Below are positions 20,454 to 28,625 of a stretch of 64,000 nucleotides of DNA, one piece after another. A program made the translations under genes and the position numbers. Every line of letters starts with the position of its first letter. The stretch's first letter is position 1. The notes under the pieces were generated by a model, which did no database searches, was not told the origin of the DNA, and worked only from the letters and a program-made list of their open reading frames with translations. Source of the DNA: JALYUS01 sp038231255 (lineage in GTDB: Bacteria; Chloroflexota; Chloroflexia; Thermomicrobiales; JALYUS01); the NCBI GenBank assembly GCA_038231255.1, contig JBBRLR010000010.1, positions 1 through 64,000 of the forward strand. Direction: 5' to 3'.

Positions 20454-20924
20454 ATGGCAAATCACTGGATACTTGTCGGATCACCGGGCAATTTCGAGAA
20501 GAGCCGCGATCTCGGCTGGACGGTGCAGGGCATCAAATCCCGCCACCGCAAGAAGGCCGAGCAGATGCACGCGGGCGATACCTTTATCTATTACCTGACG
20601 GGCGTGCAGGCATTCGGCGGCATCGTGGAAGTGATGTCCGACTACTGGGAGGATCACCACACGCCGATCTGGAAGAGCAAGGACCCGAAAAAGGCGACCG
20701 AGGATTACCCCTTCCGCATCTCGATCGCGCCCGTGCTAATCCTCGATCAAGCAGACTGGCTGCCCGCGATTACGGTCGTCCCGGCGATGGACTATCCGAA
20801 GCGATGGCCCATAGAACACTGGCACCTCGCCTTTCAGGGGAATGTTCACAAGATTTCCGACGCCGACCACGCGATCATCGCGGACGCACTCGCGGCGCGC
20901 GTGCCCTCCGGTATCGGGCGCTAG
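20454..20924 (+). CDS. EVE-domain protein
   Basis: 156 residues covering a complete EVE domain (PUA-like), which binds modified bases in DNA or RNA. Landmarks are HWILVGSPGNFEKSRDLGWT at the N-terminus, GDTFIYYLTGVQAFGGIVEV, and YPFRISIAPVLILDQ. Stand-alone EVE proteins often accompany restriction or TA loci, and this one starts 28 bases after a toxin-antitoxin pair, so co-transcription is plausible. AGGGA precedes ATG 20454. Confidence 0.85.
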   Translation: MANHWILVGSPGNFEKSRDLGWTVQGIKSRHRKKAEQMHAGDTFIYYLTGVQAFGGIVEVMSDYWEDHHTPIWKSKDPKKATEDYPFRISIAPVLILDQADWLPAITVVPAMDYPKRWPIEHWHLAFQGNVHKISDADHAIIADALAARVPSGIGR

Positions 20925-20981
20925 TCGCGAACGAGAGGGATAACGGGGAACGCATCGAACGCGACTGCCCCGTCTTGATAT

Positions 20982-21350
20982 ATGACAGCTGACACCGAGT
21001 ATCTTATCCACCTGTGTTTCGGATCGAACTGCACGCTGGCCGGGTCGCGGCGGCTTCTCCATGTGCTGGAGGAGGAAGTCGCCGCGCTCGGTATCGGCGA
21101 CCGCGTGACGATTGTCCCGACGACATGCCGTAACCGGTGCGACTGGGCGCCCTCGATGAATGTGATGCCCGGCAACGTCTACTACAACGACCTCGATGCC
21201 GACGCGATGCGCCGCATCGTTCGCGAGCATCTCGTAACGGGCACAGTCGTTGCGGACTACCTCTTTCGCCCGCCGCCCCCGCCCGTCCCGACGCACGGAC
21301 GCCGCGTCTTCACCTTCGATCCGAACGCCTTTCGCCCGAAGGATGAGTAA
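20982..21350 (+). CDS. Thioredoxin-like [2Fe-2S] ferredoxin domain protein
   Basis: 122 residues. CFGSNCTLAGS near residue 12 and TTCRNRCDWAPSMNVMPGNV near residue 48 give four cysteines in the spacing of thioredoxin-like 2Fe-2S ferredoxins, with the family tail GNVYYNDLDADAMRRIVREH. It probably carries electrons in the cytosol. A proline-rich stretch (FRPPPPPVPTHG) precedes a short C-terminal tail. The start ATG 20982 is 57 bases after the EVE gene. Cluster ligation by all four cysteines is inferred from the family. Confidence 0.65.
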   Translation: MTADTEYLIHLCFGSNCTLAGSRRLLHVLEEEVAALGIGDRVTIVPTTCRNRCDWAPSMNVMPGNVYYNDLDADAMRRIVREHLVTGTVVADYLFRPPPPPVPTHGRRVFTFDPNAFRPKDE

Positions 21351-21351
21351 G

Positions 21352-21403
21352 GACGTTCGAGGTTCGTAGAACCGGAATCTCCGAACCCCGACCCCCGAAC
21401 TTC
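21352..21403. repeat. GTTCGGA-type heptamer palindrome
   Basis: GTTCGAGGTTCGTAGAACC leads into CCGAACCCC and CCGAAC units, forming an imperfect hairpin between convergent genes. Related to the copies at 27916 and 38139. Confidence 0.6.
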
Positions 21404-21404
21404 C

Positions 21405-22097
21405 CTACCCCTTCGCCCGCCCAAGCATCGAGTTCAATTCGACCATGGACTTCTCGCCGGTCTGCACATCGCGGATAACACCGCCCTTATCCACGGCCAT
21501 GATCGTCGGGTAGGAGGCGATGCCGTACGCGGCCGCGGCTTTGCCGCCGTCCTGATAGGTCGGGAAGGGGAGATCGTGCTTCTGCTGAAAGTCGTAGATG
21601 TCGCTCACCGTTTCGCGGTCGCCGACGCCGACCATCACGACTTGCACGTCCGGGTTCTTCGCGGCGAGGTCCTTGATCAGCGGCGCCTCATTGTTGCAAT
21701 GCGGGCACCACGAGGCGAAGAAGACCATCATCGTCGGCTTGCCGAGGGTCTGCGCCTTGGTCAGCGTCGAGCCGTCTTTCGCCACAACATTGAAATCGGG
21801 GGCGGTGGCCCCGGCGACGGGAGATGCAACGGGCGGCGGGCGGACAATCGTCGAGCGGTCCTGGTTCCCTCGTGTCGCCAGGACGATGCCGACCACGACG
21901 ACGACGGCGGCGATCAGCAAGCCACCCGAGATAATCAACGTCCACGGCGTGTTCTTGATCGGCTTGGTGACCGAGCCGCGCCGCGCCTGGGGAATTTGCT
22001 TGCGTGTCGTGCGCTGCTCACCGTCCTTCGCGGCGGGGGCAGGGGGTTTGGTTGCATTCGCCCGTGTGTTTGCCTGAGAATATGATTGCTTCGCCAT
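21405..22097 (-). CDS. Membrane-anchored TlpA/ResA-like thioredoxin
   Basis: About 230 residues. A basic, disordered N-terminus (KPPAPAAKDGEQRTTRKQIP) is followed by one membrane helix (LIISGGLLIAAVVVVVGIVL) and an extracytoplasmic thioredoxin domain with the active site FASWCPHCNNEAP and the cis-proline loop IASYPTIMAVD. Likely exchanges disulfides outside the cell. ATG 22097 is chosen since upstream codons lie in the divergent promoter. It is divergent from a MauE/DoxX-like gene; the two families are often linked, MauE supplying reducing power across the membrane. Confidence 0.88.
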   Translation of the reverse strand: MAKQSYSQANTRANATKPPAPAAKDGEQRTTRKQIPQARRGSVTKPIKNTPWTLIISGGLLIAAVVVVVGIVLATRGNQDRSTIVRPPPVASPVAGATAPDFNVVAKDGSTLTKAQTLGKPTMMVFFASWCPHCNNEAPLIKDLAAKNPDVQVVMVGVGDRETVSDIYDFQQKHDLPFPTYQDGGKAAAAYGIASYPTIMAVDKGGVIRDVQTGEKSMVELNSMLGRAKG

Positions 22098-22156
22098 TGC
22101 GGAGGTTCCCTTCCTTGTGTTGTTCGTCGCACCATGATGATTATAGGATACAAACG

Positions 22157-22621
22157 ATGGATCGCGCGCGTATTGCAACTTTTCCTTTCCTCGCCCTCCT
22201 GCTCCGCGTCGCGGTCGGCCTGACGCTCATCGTCGCCGGGGCGGGCAAACTGACGGACGCCACCGCCGCGCAACGCGCGACCGAGGCGACGCTGCACGTC
22301 GGCGGCACGACTGCACAAGTCTTGACAATCGGCGTGTCGGTGTTGGAAATCCTGCTCGGCATCCACCTCGTCGCCGGCCTGAACCTGCGCTGGTCCGCCC
22401 TCGCCTCGGTGGCGCTGCTCGGCGTCTTCCTCCTCTTCGTCATCTATTTGTGGGCGACAGGCTACACGGGTGGCTGCGGCTGCTTCGGTGTCTTCGGCGG
22501 CGGCTCCCCCGGCCCGGCGGAAACGACGCGCGACGCGATCCTCTTCGTCGCCGCTGTCGGCGCATGGCTCGGCCGCGACCTCGGCCCCTCACTCGACCAC
22601 CTGATGCACTCCGAAGCGTGA
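22157..22621 (+). CDS. MauE/DoxX-family redox membrane protein
   Basis: 154 residues with four membrane helices (LLLRVAVGLTLIVAGAGKL, VLTIGVSVLEILLGIHLVAG, LASVALLGVFLLFVIYLWAT, ILFVAAVGAWLG). The motif GGCGCFGVFGGG between helices three and four is the MauE signature, whose cysteines take part in disulfide transfer. It shares a 59-bp divergent promoter region with the TlpA-like thioredoxin. Confidence 0.85.
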   Translation: MDRARIATFPFLALLLRVAVGLTLIVAGAGKLTDATAAQRATEATLHVGGTTAQVLTIGVSVLEILLGIHLVAGLNLRWSALASVALLGVFLLFVIYLWATGYTGGCGCFGVFGGGSPGPAETTRDAILFVAAVGAWLGRDLGPSLDHLMHSEA

Positions 22622-22673
22622 TCGCACCTGATGATCGCCGCGCGATCTGTCCGCCATCGCATGTATTGAGCGA

Positions 22674-23153
22674 TTACACGAGTTCGAGGCGAAGCTGACC
22701 AAGCCGTTCGACCGTTCGCAGCCCTGCCGCCGCGACGACGTGTTCCGGCAGCGGAAGCCGCTCCAAATACCCGGCGATAATATTCTTGTCGTCATCACGA
22801 AAGATGAGGAGATCAGGGCGTTTCAGTTGACCGAGGCCTGCCGCCTCCAACCGCTCGAAGTAGAGTTCGAACGCACGCACATCCTCATCTGGTGCGGTTC
22901 CGCTCGGACCATAGGGAAAAGCGACGTAGCGGCCCGTCTCATTGATTGCTTCGGTAAGCCGCTCCTCGCTCCATACCCCCTGCGACCACCGCATGAGAAA
23001 GTCGCTTCCGCGCAAACGACGTGGATTCAGCAGATATTCTGCCCACGGCACTGAATTGTGTCCGCGCAATTCGAACTCAATATCTACGGCGCTAACGCTC
23101 AGGATTTCTTCAAACGGATGCATGAGATCCGCCATCACCCGTTGGTACGCCAT
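22674..23153 (-). CDS. Truncated AccI-type restriction endonuclease-like protein
   Basis: About 159 residues. The middle (GSDFLMRWSQGVWSEERL, then EAINETGRYVAFPYGPSG and ELYFERLEAAGLGQLKRPDL) resembles the N-terminal half of AccI-family endonucleases as I remember them; that family is about 360 residues. The rest is missing: after RPDLLIFRDDDKN the sequence departs and stops at 22674. No methyltransferase is adjacent, so an active restriction system is unlikely. It may be a decayed fragment or a stand-alone small protein. The start is uncertain among ATGs at 23153 and 23135. Family assignment is from memory and moderate. Confidence 0.45.
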   Translation of the reverse strand: MAYQRVMADLMHPFEEILSVSAVDIEFELRGHNSVPWAEYLLNPRRLRGSDFLMRWSQGVWSEERLTEAINETGRYVAFPYGPSGTAPDEDVRAFELYFERLEAAGLGQLKRPDLLIFRDDDKNIIAGYLERLPLPEHVVAAAGLRTVERLGQLRLELV

Positions 23154-23262
23154 GCAAATCAACACCCTTCATGAAGCTCGGAACATTCTCAATGTCATGG
23201 TGGACGATACACTGAACGTACACTCAGCACAATGGGTAAAATGCGGCGAATGGAGCGCAGTA

Positions 23263-23931
23263 TTACGCGCGCGGGGTGCCGCAGACGGGGCAGGTACGGT
23301 CCTGGGAGCGCAGTTCGGTGCCGCAGCGGCGGCACTGCGGGGACTCAGCGACCTGCTCGGCGACGGCGCGACCGCAGACGGGGCACGCGGTGTCGTTCGC
23401 CCGCAGCGGCATCCGGCAGTGGGAGCAGCGCCGCTCCACCGGTTTTGTTGTCGGCCTGCTCACGTCGTTGGACGATGTGCCGGGCGCGATGCGGGTAGGC
23501 CCCGCGTCGCGCGAGGACCGACCGGTGGGGGCGATCACCGTCGCGGAATCCTCGCTGCCCGACGAGGCGGGGATGGGCGGCAGGCCGGGAGGGCGATGCG
23601 CGGCAGGAGGCACAGACACGGACGGTTGGCTAATGGGCATTGACACCGCCGGGAGCGCACGCAGGTTCGCCTCCAACTGCACTACCTGCTGTTCGTGGTC
23701 GTACAAACGCCGACAGGTGGCGACAACAATCGGATCGCGTAGTTGGCCCTGGAGAACGAGGCTGAACAGGTACTCGCCGATCTCCGCCGCAATCTGCGGG
23801 CGCTGCTCCCGCAATGCATGGAGCGCCGCCTCGAGTTGCATGCGCTGGCTCTCGCCCCCTTGCATTGATGGCGAAGGATAGGGGGACCACGGATAATTAG
23901 AATCTGAACCGGAACCGGGCGTCCCAGCCAT
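23263..23931 (-). CDS. Double zinc-ribbon protein
   Basis: About 222 residues. An N-terminal helical segment (RMQLEAALHALREQRPQIAA) and a proline-rich linker lead to two C-terminal zinc ribbons: CSHCRMPLRANDTACPVCG and CRRCGTELRSQDRTCPVCG. Each has four cysteines in CxxC pairs. ATG 23931 has AGGAGG six bases upstream; the ATG at 23937 is too close. Function unknown, probably a scaffold or nucleic-acid-binding adaptor. Confidence 0.8.
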   Translation of the reverse strand: MAGTPGSGSDSNYPWSPYPSPSMQGGESQRMQLEAALHALREQRPQIAAEIGEYLFSLVLQGQLRDPIVVATCRRLYDHEQQVVQLEANLRALPAVSMPISQPSVSVPPAAHRPPGLPPIPASSGSEDSATVIAPTGRSSRDAGPTRIAPGTSSNDVSRPTTKPVERRCSHCRMPLRANDTACPVCGRAVAEQVAESPQCRRCGTELRSQDRTCPVCGTPRA

Positions 23932-24075
23932 GCACATCCTCCTGTGTCGGTCCCACAACTGCCCTGTGGCAGCGCACGTTTGCCGCCGAATGGCGATAGT
24001 ATAGCAGGGAAATCAGTCGCGATACCGATGACGGGAGGGAGCGGATTTGCCGAACGAGGAACGGACAACGGAGCG

Positions 24076-24738
24076 ATGAGCGACCTCGACGCGCTGCTCG
24101 GCGAATCGCTCGCCCCGGCGCGCATCTCCTACGATGCCGCCGGGCGCGACTGGGAGACGTGGCTCGCCGATCACCCGTTGCCGACCAACGCCGCCCTCGA
24201 TGCTCGCCTGTCCGATCCCGCCGCCCGCGCGGGGTTCGTCGCCGTTTGCCGGGCGCGTGGGCTTTTCCATCTGCCCACCGTCGAGTTTGTCGCCGCCCTC
24301 GTGCGTCTCCTCTTGCGATTGCCGGGACCGTGGCTGGAAGTCGGCGCGGGGCAAGGCGATCTCGCCCGCGACCTCCGCACAGTCGGCGTGCCGATCACGG
24401 CGACGGACGACGGCGCGTGGTGGCCCGATCCGCTGCCCGCCGATGTCGAACAGTGCGCGGTCGAAGTGGCGCTGGCGCGGTACCGACCACGCACTGTGCT
24501 CTGCGTCTGGCCGCCGCGCGGCACGGACTGGCCTGCCCTGTTCCGCGCCGCGTCGTCCGTGCGCGCCTACCTGCTGATCGGCGACGGCCCGCGCGGCATG
24601 ACGGGCAATGCCGCGTCGTGGGCTGGCGCACCGGCTTGGCGGTGTCACGCGCTCCCGCGTCTCGCCACGCTCGGTCGCTGCCGTTTGGATACCGATGGCG
24701 CACTCCACACGAACGCGCTCCTTGTCTGCCGTGCTTAA
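24076..24738 (+). CDS. SAM-dependent methyltransferase-like protein
   Basis: About 220 residues. The segment PWLEVGAGQGDLARDLRTVG has the form of motif I of class I methyltransferases, followed by an acidic motif II region (ITATDDGAWWPDP) and a later strand VLCVWPPRGTDW. No substrate-specific motif is seen, and the C-terminal half is divergent. GGAG precedes ATG 24076. Alone between a divergent zinc-ribbon gene and a membrane protein gene. Confidence 0.6.
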   Translation: MSDLDALLGESLAPARISYDAAGRDWETWLADHPLPTNAALDARLSDPAARAGFVAVCRARGLFHLPTVEFVAALVRLLLRLPGPWLEVGAGQGDLARDLRTVGVPITATDDGAWWPDPLPADVEQCAVEVALARYRPRTVLCVWPPRGTDWPALFRAASSVRAYLLIGDGPRGMTGNAASWAGAPAWRCHALPRLATLGRCRLDTDGALHTNALLVCRA

Positions 24739-24870
24739 CTATTGGCGCCATTACCGCCTTACATCACGACACGGCGTGGGTTGACGGCCGCGACATTCGT
24801 CGGCATTATTCCGCCACATCCACCGCGTTGCGGATAGCCGGGCGATACGCAGGACTGGAGGCTCATCGGT

Positions 24871-25584
24871 ATGGCACAGCGGCTCCGCAACAGCGAAATC
24901 GCGATCTTCTGCGCGTTCGTCCTGTTCGGCATCGCGTGGTTGCCGCTGCTAGGGATGCGCGATCCGCTCCCCCTCTGGGAAAGCGCCGTGCAGCCCCACC
25001 CGGAGATTCGGGCGGCATTCGTCGTCGCCCAAATCGCGGGTGTCGTCGCCTTCCTCGCTGTCGCGGCGGGAGGAGTGCCCGTGCTCACCCTGCTCGCCGT
25101 ACGCGCGGTTCGTGGCCGTCGCCGGGATGTGTTGCTCCCCCTCACCGTCCCCTTCTTCGCGGCGGCGATCCTCGCTGGCTATAGCCTGCTCGCATCGTCG
25201 GCATGGACAGAGCGACAAACAGCCGCGCCTGATGCACCGCTGACGCTTCTCGCAGTCGCGCTCCAACTCGGGCTTGTCGCCATCGTCGGGCTGGCGATTG
25301 TCGGGAGTGCCCTCGCACTTGCGGTCGCCGTCGCACGGAGCGAGCCGGACGGGCGGATGGCGCGCTACGCGCTCGTCCCCGCCGCCGTGGCAACGCTCGC
25401 GATGGTGTGCGGCTTGCTCGCGACGCTCGTGCTTTGCGCCCTCACGCGGCTGGAAACGTCGCCATTGCGCTCATCCGGGGACCCGCCGGTGATCCTCGCG
25501 ATGGGCGGCGCGGCGTTGCTCGCAACCTGCGCGCTCCGCCGTGGATTGCAAACACGGTCTGGACAGGGCACGCTCACAGACTGA
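24871..25584 (+). CDS. Hypothetical multi-pass membrane protein
   Basis: 237 residues with about six hydrophobic helices (IAIFCAFVLFGIAWLPLLG, VVAQIAGVVAFLAVAAGGV, LPLTVPFFAAAILAGYSLL, LGLVAIVGLAIVGSALALAV, AAVATLAMVCGLLATLVLCA and a weak last one). No family recognised. The stop overlaps the 3' end of the converging gene by 11 bases. Confidence 0.6.
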   Translation: MAQRLRNSEIAIFCAFVLFGIAWLPLLGMRDPLPLWESAVQPHPEIRAAFVVAQIAGVVAFLAVAAGGVPVLTLLAVRAVRGRRRDVLLPLTVPFFAAAILAGYSLLASSAWTERQTAAPDAPLTLLAVALQLGLVAIVGLAIVGSALALAVAVARSEPDGRMARYALVPAAVATLAMVCGLLATLVLCALTRLETSPLRSSGDPPVILAMGGAALLATCALRRGLQTRSGQGTLTD

Positions 25585-26359
25585 TGGTGGGGATCGTCCG
25601 CTCTGACGGCGCCGGCCTGGTCATGGCGGTCATCGAGCCGAAGACGACGCCGAGCGCCGCACCGATCACCGCGCCGCCGATTATCGCGCCCGCGACATTC
25701 GCCGCCGACGATGCCGTGACGAGCAGCATGACGAGCAACGTGCCGCCACCGCCGAGCAGCGCGCCGAGCAGGATACCCCAGCCCGCCCCCGCCTCCGCCT
25801 GGCGCAGCGTCGCTTCCGTCGCCGGATCGCCCATGCCGATCCGGTCAATACTCCCATCGAGAGAGAACATCGCACCGAGCGTCGCGCCGTAGACGAGATG
25901 CAGGATCGTGTTGCCAATCACCGGCAGCGGCCCCGCGCCGATCTTAATACCGAAGATGCCGCCGCCGACGAGCGGCAGGAAGACGACGAGCGAGAGCACG
26001 GCGGGCGGCAGCGCGAACAGGATGCCGCGCAGCCAGCCGGGGAACGCGATCAAACGGTCGTTCGCGTCCAGAGCAAAGAGCAACGCCCAGACGATCCCGG
26101 CAGCCAGATTCAGCCCGACGACCGCGAGCAGCGACGAGCGCGCGTGCTCCGTCACCGGGTTGTGCGTCAGGGCATAGAGCCATTGCTGGAAGAGATTGCC
26201 GCTCGCCGTGCCGATGCCGAGGGCGAAGCCGTAGCCGATCAAGGCGGTGATCGCCATTGCCGTCGTCGCGACGAAACCGGAGATGACGGCAGGGCCGAAT
26301 CGCTCCTTCATGGCAGCGCGCGGCACGGCGGGGAATGAGACGGGAGAAGACGTAACCAT
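25574..26359 (-). CDS. Hypothetical membrane protein with glycine-zipper helices
   Basis: 261 residues. Several membrane helices, the last (AAGAIIGGAVIGAALGVVFG region) rich in small residues as in glycine zippers. The N-terminal part (AVISGFVATTAMAITALIGYG) and LPLVGGGIFGIKIG resemble DUF6789-type membrane proteins, but this is tentative. GTG or ATG starts near 26359. Convergent overlap with the gene on the other strand. Confidence 0.65.
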   Translation of the reverse strand: MVTSSPVSFPAVPRAAMKERFGPAVISGFVATTAMAITALIGYGFALGIGTASGNLFQQWLYALTHNPVTEHARSSLLAVVGLNLAAGIVWALLFALDANDRLIAFPGWLRGILFALPPAVLSLVVFLPLVGGGIFGIKIGAGPLPVIGNTILHLVYGATLGAMFSLDGSIDRIGMGDPATEATLRQAEAGAGWGILLGALLGGGGTLLVMLLVTASSAANVAGAIIGGAVIGAALGVVFGSMTAMTRPAPSERTIPTISL

Positions 26360-26482
26360 CGGACACCCCCATACAAAGACGGCGGGGGCGAACTGGCGAC
26401 GCTGCCAACCCTTGCTTCGGTGCGCCCGTGGTCCCTTCAGTGTGCCACAACGCGTGCCAGCGCGCCACAGTTGGCCCGAAAT

Positions 26483-27709
26483 CTACGGGAACCCGCGCAA
26501 ACTCGAAGCCGGAGAGGGCTGGAGGAATCGGCGGATGACGGGCGTCATCTGGGCGAATTCCTTGAGAAAGGCGTCATGGCCGTCGGGCGAAACGAGTTCC
26601 CAGTAGTGGGCGGGCGCGCCGAGCGCGCGCAACTCCTCCGCGACGGCGCGAACATGGCCGGGCGGGAAAAGGATGTCCGAGCTGATGCCGACCAGCAGCG
26701 TCGGCATCGTCAGGCGGCGCAGCGCGTCGGTGTACGAGGCCAAGCCATTGCCGAGATCGAACAAGTCCATCGCGCGCGTCAGATACAGGTACGCGTTCGC
26801 GTCGAAGCGGCGCACGATGCCATCCCCCTGATAATGGAGGTAGCCCTCGATGTCGAACTTGCCCGCGAACGGCGCGTGCCGCGATGGCCGGGTCGCCGCC
26901 CTGCGTCCGAAGCGCGCCGTCATCCCTTCGTCGCACTGGTAGGTAATCATGCCGACCATCCGGGCAATCGCGAAGCCGTCGCGCGGTGGGTCGGCAGGGT
27001 CGTAGTCGCCGCCACGCCACTTCGGATCCGCCATGATCGCGCGGCGGCCGACCTCGTTGTAGGCGATCCCCTGCGCGTGGAAGCGTCCCGACGCGCCGAG
27101 GGCGACAATCGCCCCGGCGCGCTCCGGGTAGGTCACGCCCCACTGGAGCGCCTGCATCCCGCCGAGCGAGCCACCGACAACGGCATGGAGTTCTTCGATC
27201 CCGAATCCGTCCAAAAGCGCCGCCTGCGCCCGCACCATATCGCGCATGGTGACAGCGGGGAAGCTCGTGCGGTAGGGTTGACCGGTGGCGGGATTCACGC
27301 TCAGCGGGCCGGTGCTGCCGTAGCAGCCGCCGAGGATATTCGGGCAGATGACAAAAAAGCGGTTCGTATCAATCGCCCGACCGGGGCCGATCAGGTCGCC
27401 CCACCACGGTTCGGGCGCGGGGGATTCAGTGTCGGCATGCGGTCCAGCATGCGGTCCACCCGTCAGCGCGTGGAGGACGAGGATCGCATTGTTACGCGCG
27501 GGCGCGAGCGTGCCCCACGTCTCGTAGGAAATCGTCACTGCATCGAGGCGGCCGCCACTATCCAGTGAGAAGGGCAGTTGATGGTTCGGCACGGAATAAA
27601 AGCGGGTATGCGCGAGGTCCATCCCCTCCGCCCTGTATGGGGGGAAGCGGTCGTCGTGCGCGAGGGGTGCACAGACAGGCTCCGCGCTCGTTGCCGCGAC
27701 AGTATGCAT
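26483..27709 (-). CDS. metX: Homoserine O-acetyltransferase (MetX)
   Basis: Acetylates (or succinylates) L-homoserine, the first committed step of methionine synthesis, in the cytosol. About 408 residues of the alpha/beta-hydrolase fold. The nucleophile is the serine in VVGGSLGGMQAL; the triad is completed by the aspartate in GISSDILFPP and the histidine in SPDGHDAFL. Oxyanion and substrate regions LHALTGGPHAG and CPNILGGCYGSTGP are typical. ATG 27709 has GGAGG six bases upstream. The 600-base leader carries a SAM-I riboswitch and a T-box (separate entries), so expression should fall when SAM is high and rise when a charged tRNA is scarce. Confidence 0.95.
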   Translation of the reverse strand: MHTVAATSAEPVCAPLAHDDRFPPYRAEGMDLAHTRFYSVPNHQLPFSLDSGGRLDAVTISYETWGTLAPARNNAILVLHALTGGPHAGPHADTESPAPEPWWGDLIGPGRAIDTNRFFVICPNILGGCYGSTGPLSVNPATGQPYRTSFPAVTMRDMVRAQAALLDGFGIEELHAVVGGSLGGMQALQWGVTYPERAGAIVALGASGRFHAQGIAYNEVGRRAIMADPKWRGGDYDPADPPRDGFAIARMVGMITYQCDEGMTARFGRRAATRPSRHAPFAGKFDIEGYLHYQGDGIVRRFDANAYLYLTRAMDLFDLGNGLASYTDALRRLTMPTLLVGISSDILFPPGHVRAVAEELRALGAPAHYWELVSPDGHDAFLKEFAQMTPVIRRFLQPSPASSLRGFP

Positions 27710-27779
27710 CCGAAACCTCCGAACCAGGGGGCCACCGCCCGAAAAACGAAAACGCCAATCCTCACCCCACGGGGCAAGC

Positions 27780-28142
27780 GATTGACGCGCAACGCTCACG
27801 GTACCACCCTGTTCGCCGTGGCCTCGCGACCACAGCCTCGACGGGTACGGCGTGCCAGAGATGCACGCCCGACCCTCGCCCGGTATCGGGGGCGAACCGA
27901 CGCGGCCTACGTGGGGAAGTTCGCAGTTCGGAGTTTGAGGTTCGAAGATTGCGGGATTCCCCTACATCGAACTGCGAACTGCGAACATCGAACTTCATTC
28001 AGCCGGTAGCTCGGCGGGCATATCCAGCGGGGGTCCTGCTCCTCGGGCTTCCACCATGCCCCGATTCGCTGCGAGCGTTTCCCCTGCGGACTCATCCGCG
28101 TCCACGCCATGCGGGGCCGGATATGATCCTCGCCGTCACGCT
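27780..28142 (-). promoter_or_regulatory. T-box leader element upstream of metX
   Basis: The minus strand at 27810-27797 reads AGGGTGGTACCGTG, 13 of 14 bases of the T-box consensus, inside an antiterminator-like fold (CCACGG before it, CCGTG after it). Upstream is a short stem I whose base pairs AGCGT (28142) with ACGCT (28074), then AGCGAATCGGGG and GGTGGAAGCCCG, the arrangement normally seen after stem I. The specifier codon cannot be placed by eye; ATG occurs at 28110 and 28095. After the T-box come GCCCCGTGGGG and T-rich stretches that could form the competing terminator. A dispersed palindrome (27916-27996) sits in the linker. Confidence 0.75.
27916..27996. repeat. GTTCGCA heptamer palindrome inside the metX leader
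   Basis: Arms GAAGTTCGCAGTTCGGAG and CGAACTGCGAACTGCGAAC...GAACTTC flank a 30-base centre. Same family as 38139-38210. It lies between stem I/II and the antiterminator of the T-box. Confidence 0.8.
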
Positions 28143-28172
28143 TCACTGCGACGGCGGCTCACTCCGGCATCC

Positions 28173-28285
28173 CTCGTATCTCGCCCCGACGGGGCAGGAG
28201 TTGGCACCTTAGCCACGCGCATTGCCTGCGCCGCCGGTTGCCGGGCTTCAACGGGCCGATTACCCTCCACCACTCTGGATACGAG
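28173..28285 (-). promoter_or_regulatory. SAM-I (S-box) riboswitch aptamer
   Basis: On the minus strand, P1 (CTCGTATC at 28285, pairing with GATACGAG at 28173) encloses the S-box core: CCAGAGTGGTGGAGGG, then CGGCCCGTTGAAGCCCGGCA, the P3 arm, and GGCTAAGGTGCCAACTCCTG. These are the most conserved SAM-I segments, including the kink-turn and the SAM pocket. No T-run follows the aptamer; instead a GC-rich hairpin (CGCCGTC...GACGGCG) merges into the T-box stem I, so an independent terminator is not obvious. Controls metX downstream. Confidence 0.92.
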
Positions 28286-28307
28286 CCGCATTCAATTGTC
28301 AGTATAA

Positions 28308-28337
28308 AGCATAGCAGCGGAAACCCTCTCGCGTCAA
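28308..28337 (-). promoter_or_regulatory. Promoter of the metX leader transcript
   Basis: Minus strand TTGACG (28337-28332), an 18-base spacer, and TATGCT (28313-28308), close to the sigma-70-type consensus. Transcription would begin about 15 bases before the SAM-I aptamer. Confidence 0.55.
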
Positions 28338-28522
28338 GCAATCGCCGATATTCATCGCGAGGCCGACCATATCCAAAATCATTACCCAATCATCATGCCG
28401 CAATTACGTATTTTGGCATCGGGATGGGCTACAGTGACTGCGGTAGGGTACACATAACGCGATGGCGCTACTCCCGCTATCGCGCCAGACCTCCTGAACA
28501 ACCCTTCCACTCCTCTTCCCTC
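28338..28522. other. Divergent spacer between metX leader and map
   Basis: No gene. It contains an imperfect hairpin near 28460-28485 (GCGATGGCG with CGCTATCGC) and may hold the start of a short plus-strand RNA ending at the terminator-like hairpin at 28523. Confidence 0.35.
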
Positions 28523-28564
28523 GCGCTGGTGGGGCACTCCCGGCCTCACCAGCGCATTTTTCCG
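28523..28564 (+). terminator. Terminator-like hairpin with T-run upstream of map
   Basis: GCGCTGGTGGGGC and GCCTCACCAGCGC form a stem with an 7-base loop, followed directly by ATTTTTCC and more T's on the plus strand. No plus-strand gene precedes it within 2 kb, so it ends an unknown short transcript or acts as an attenuator for map. Confidence 0.6.
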
Positions 28565-28625
28565 TCTTTTCGTGCTATCGTGTTGCCGCTACCGACGACA
28601 CGCACCGCGCAAAGGATGAAGCAAC

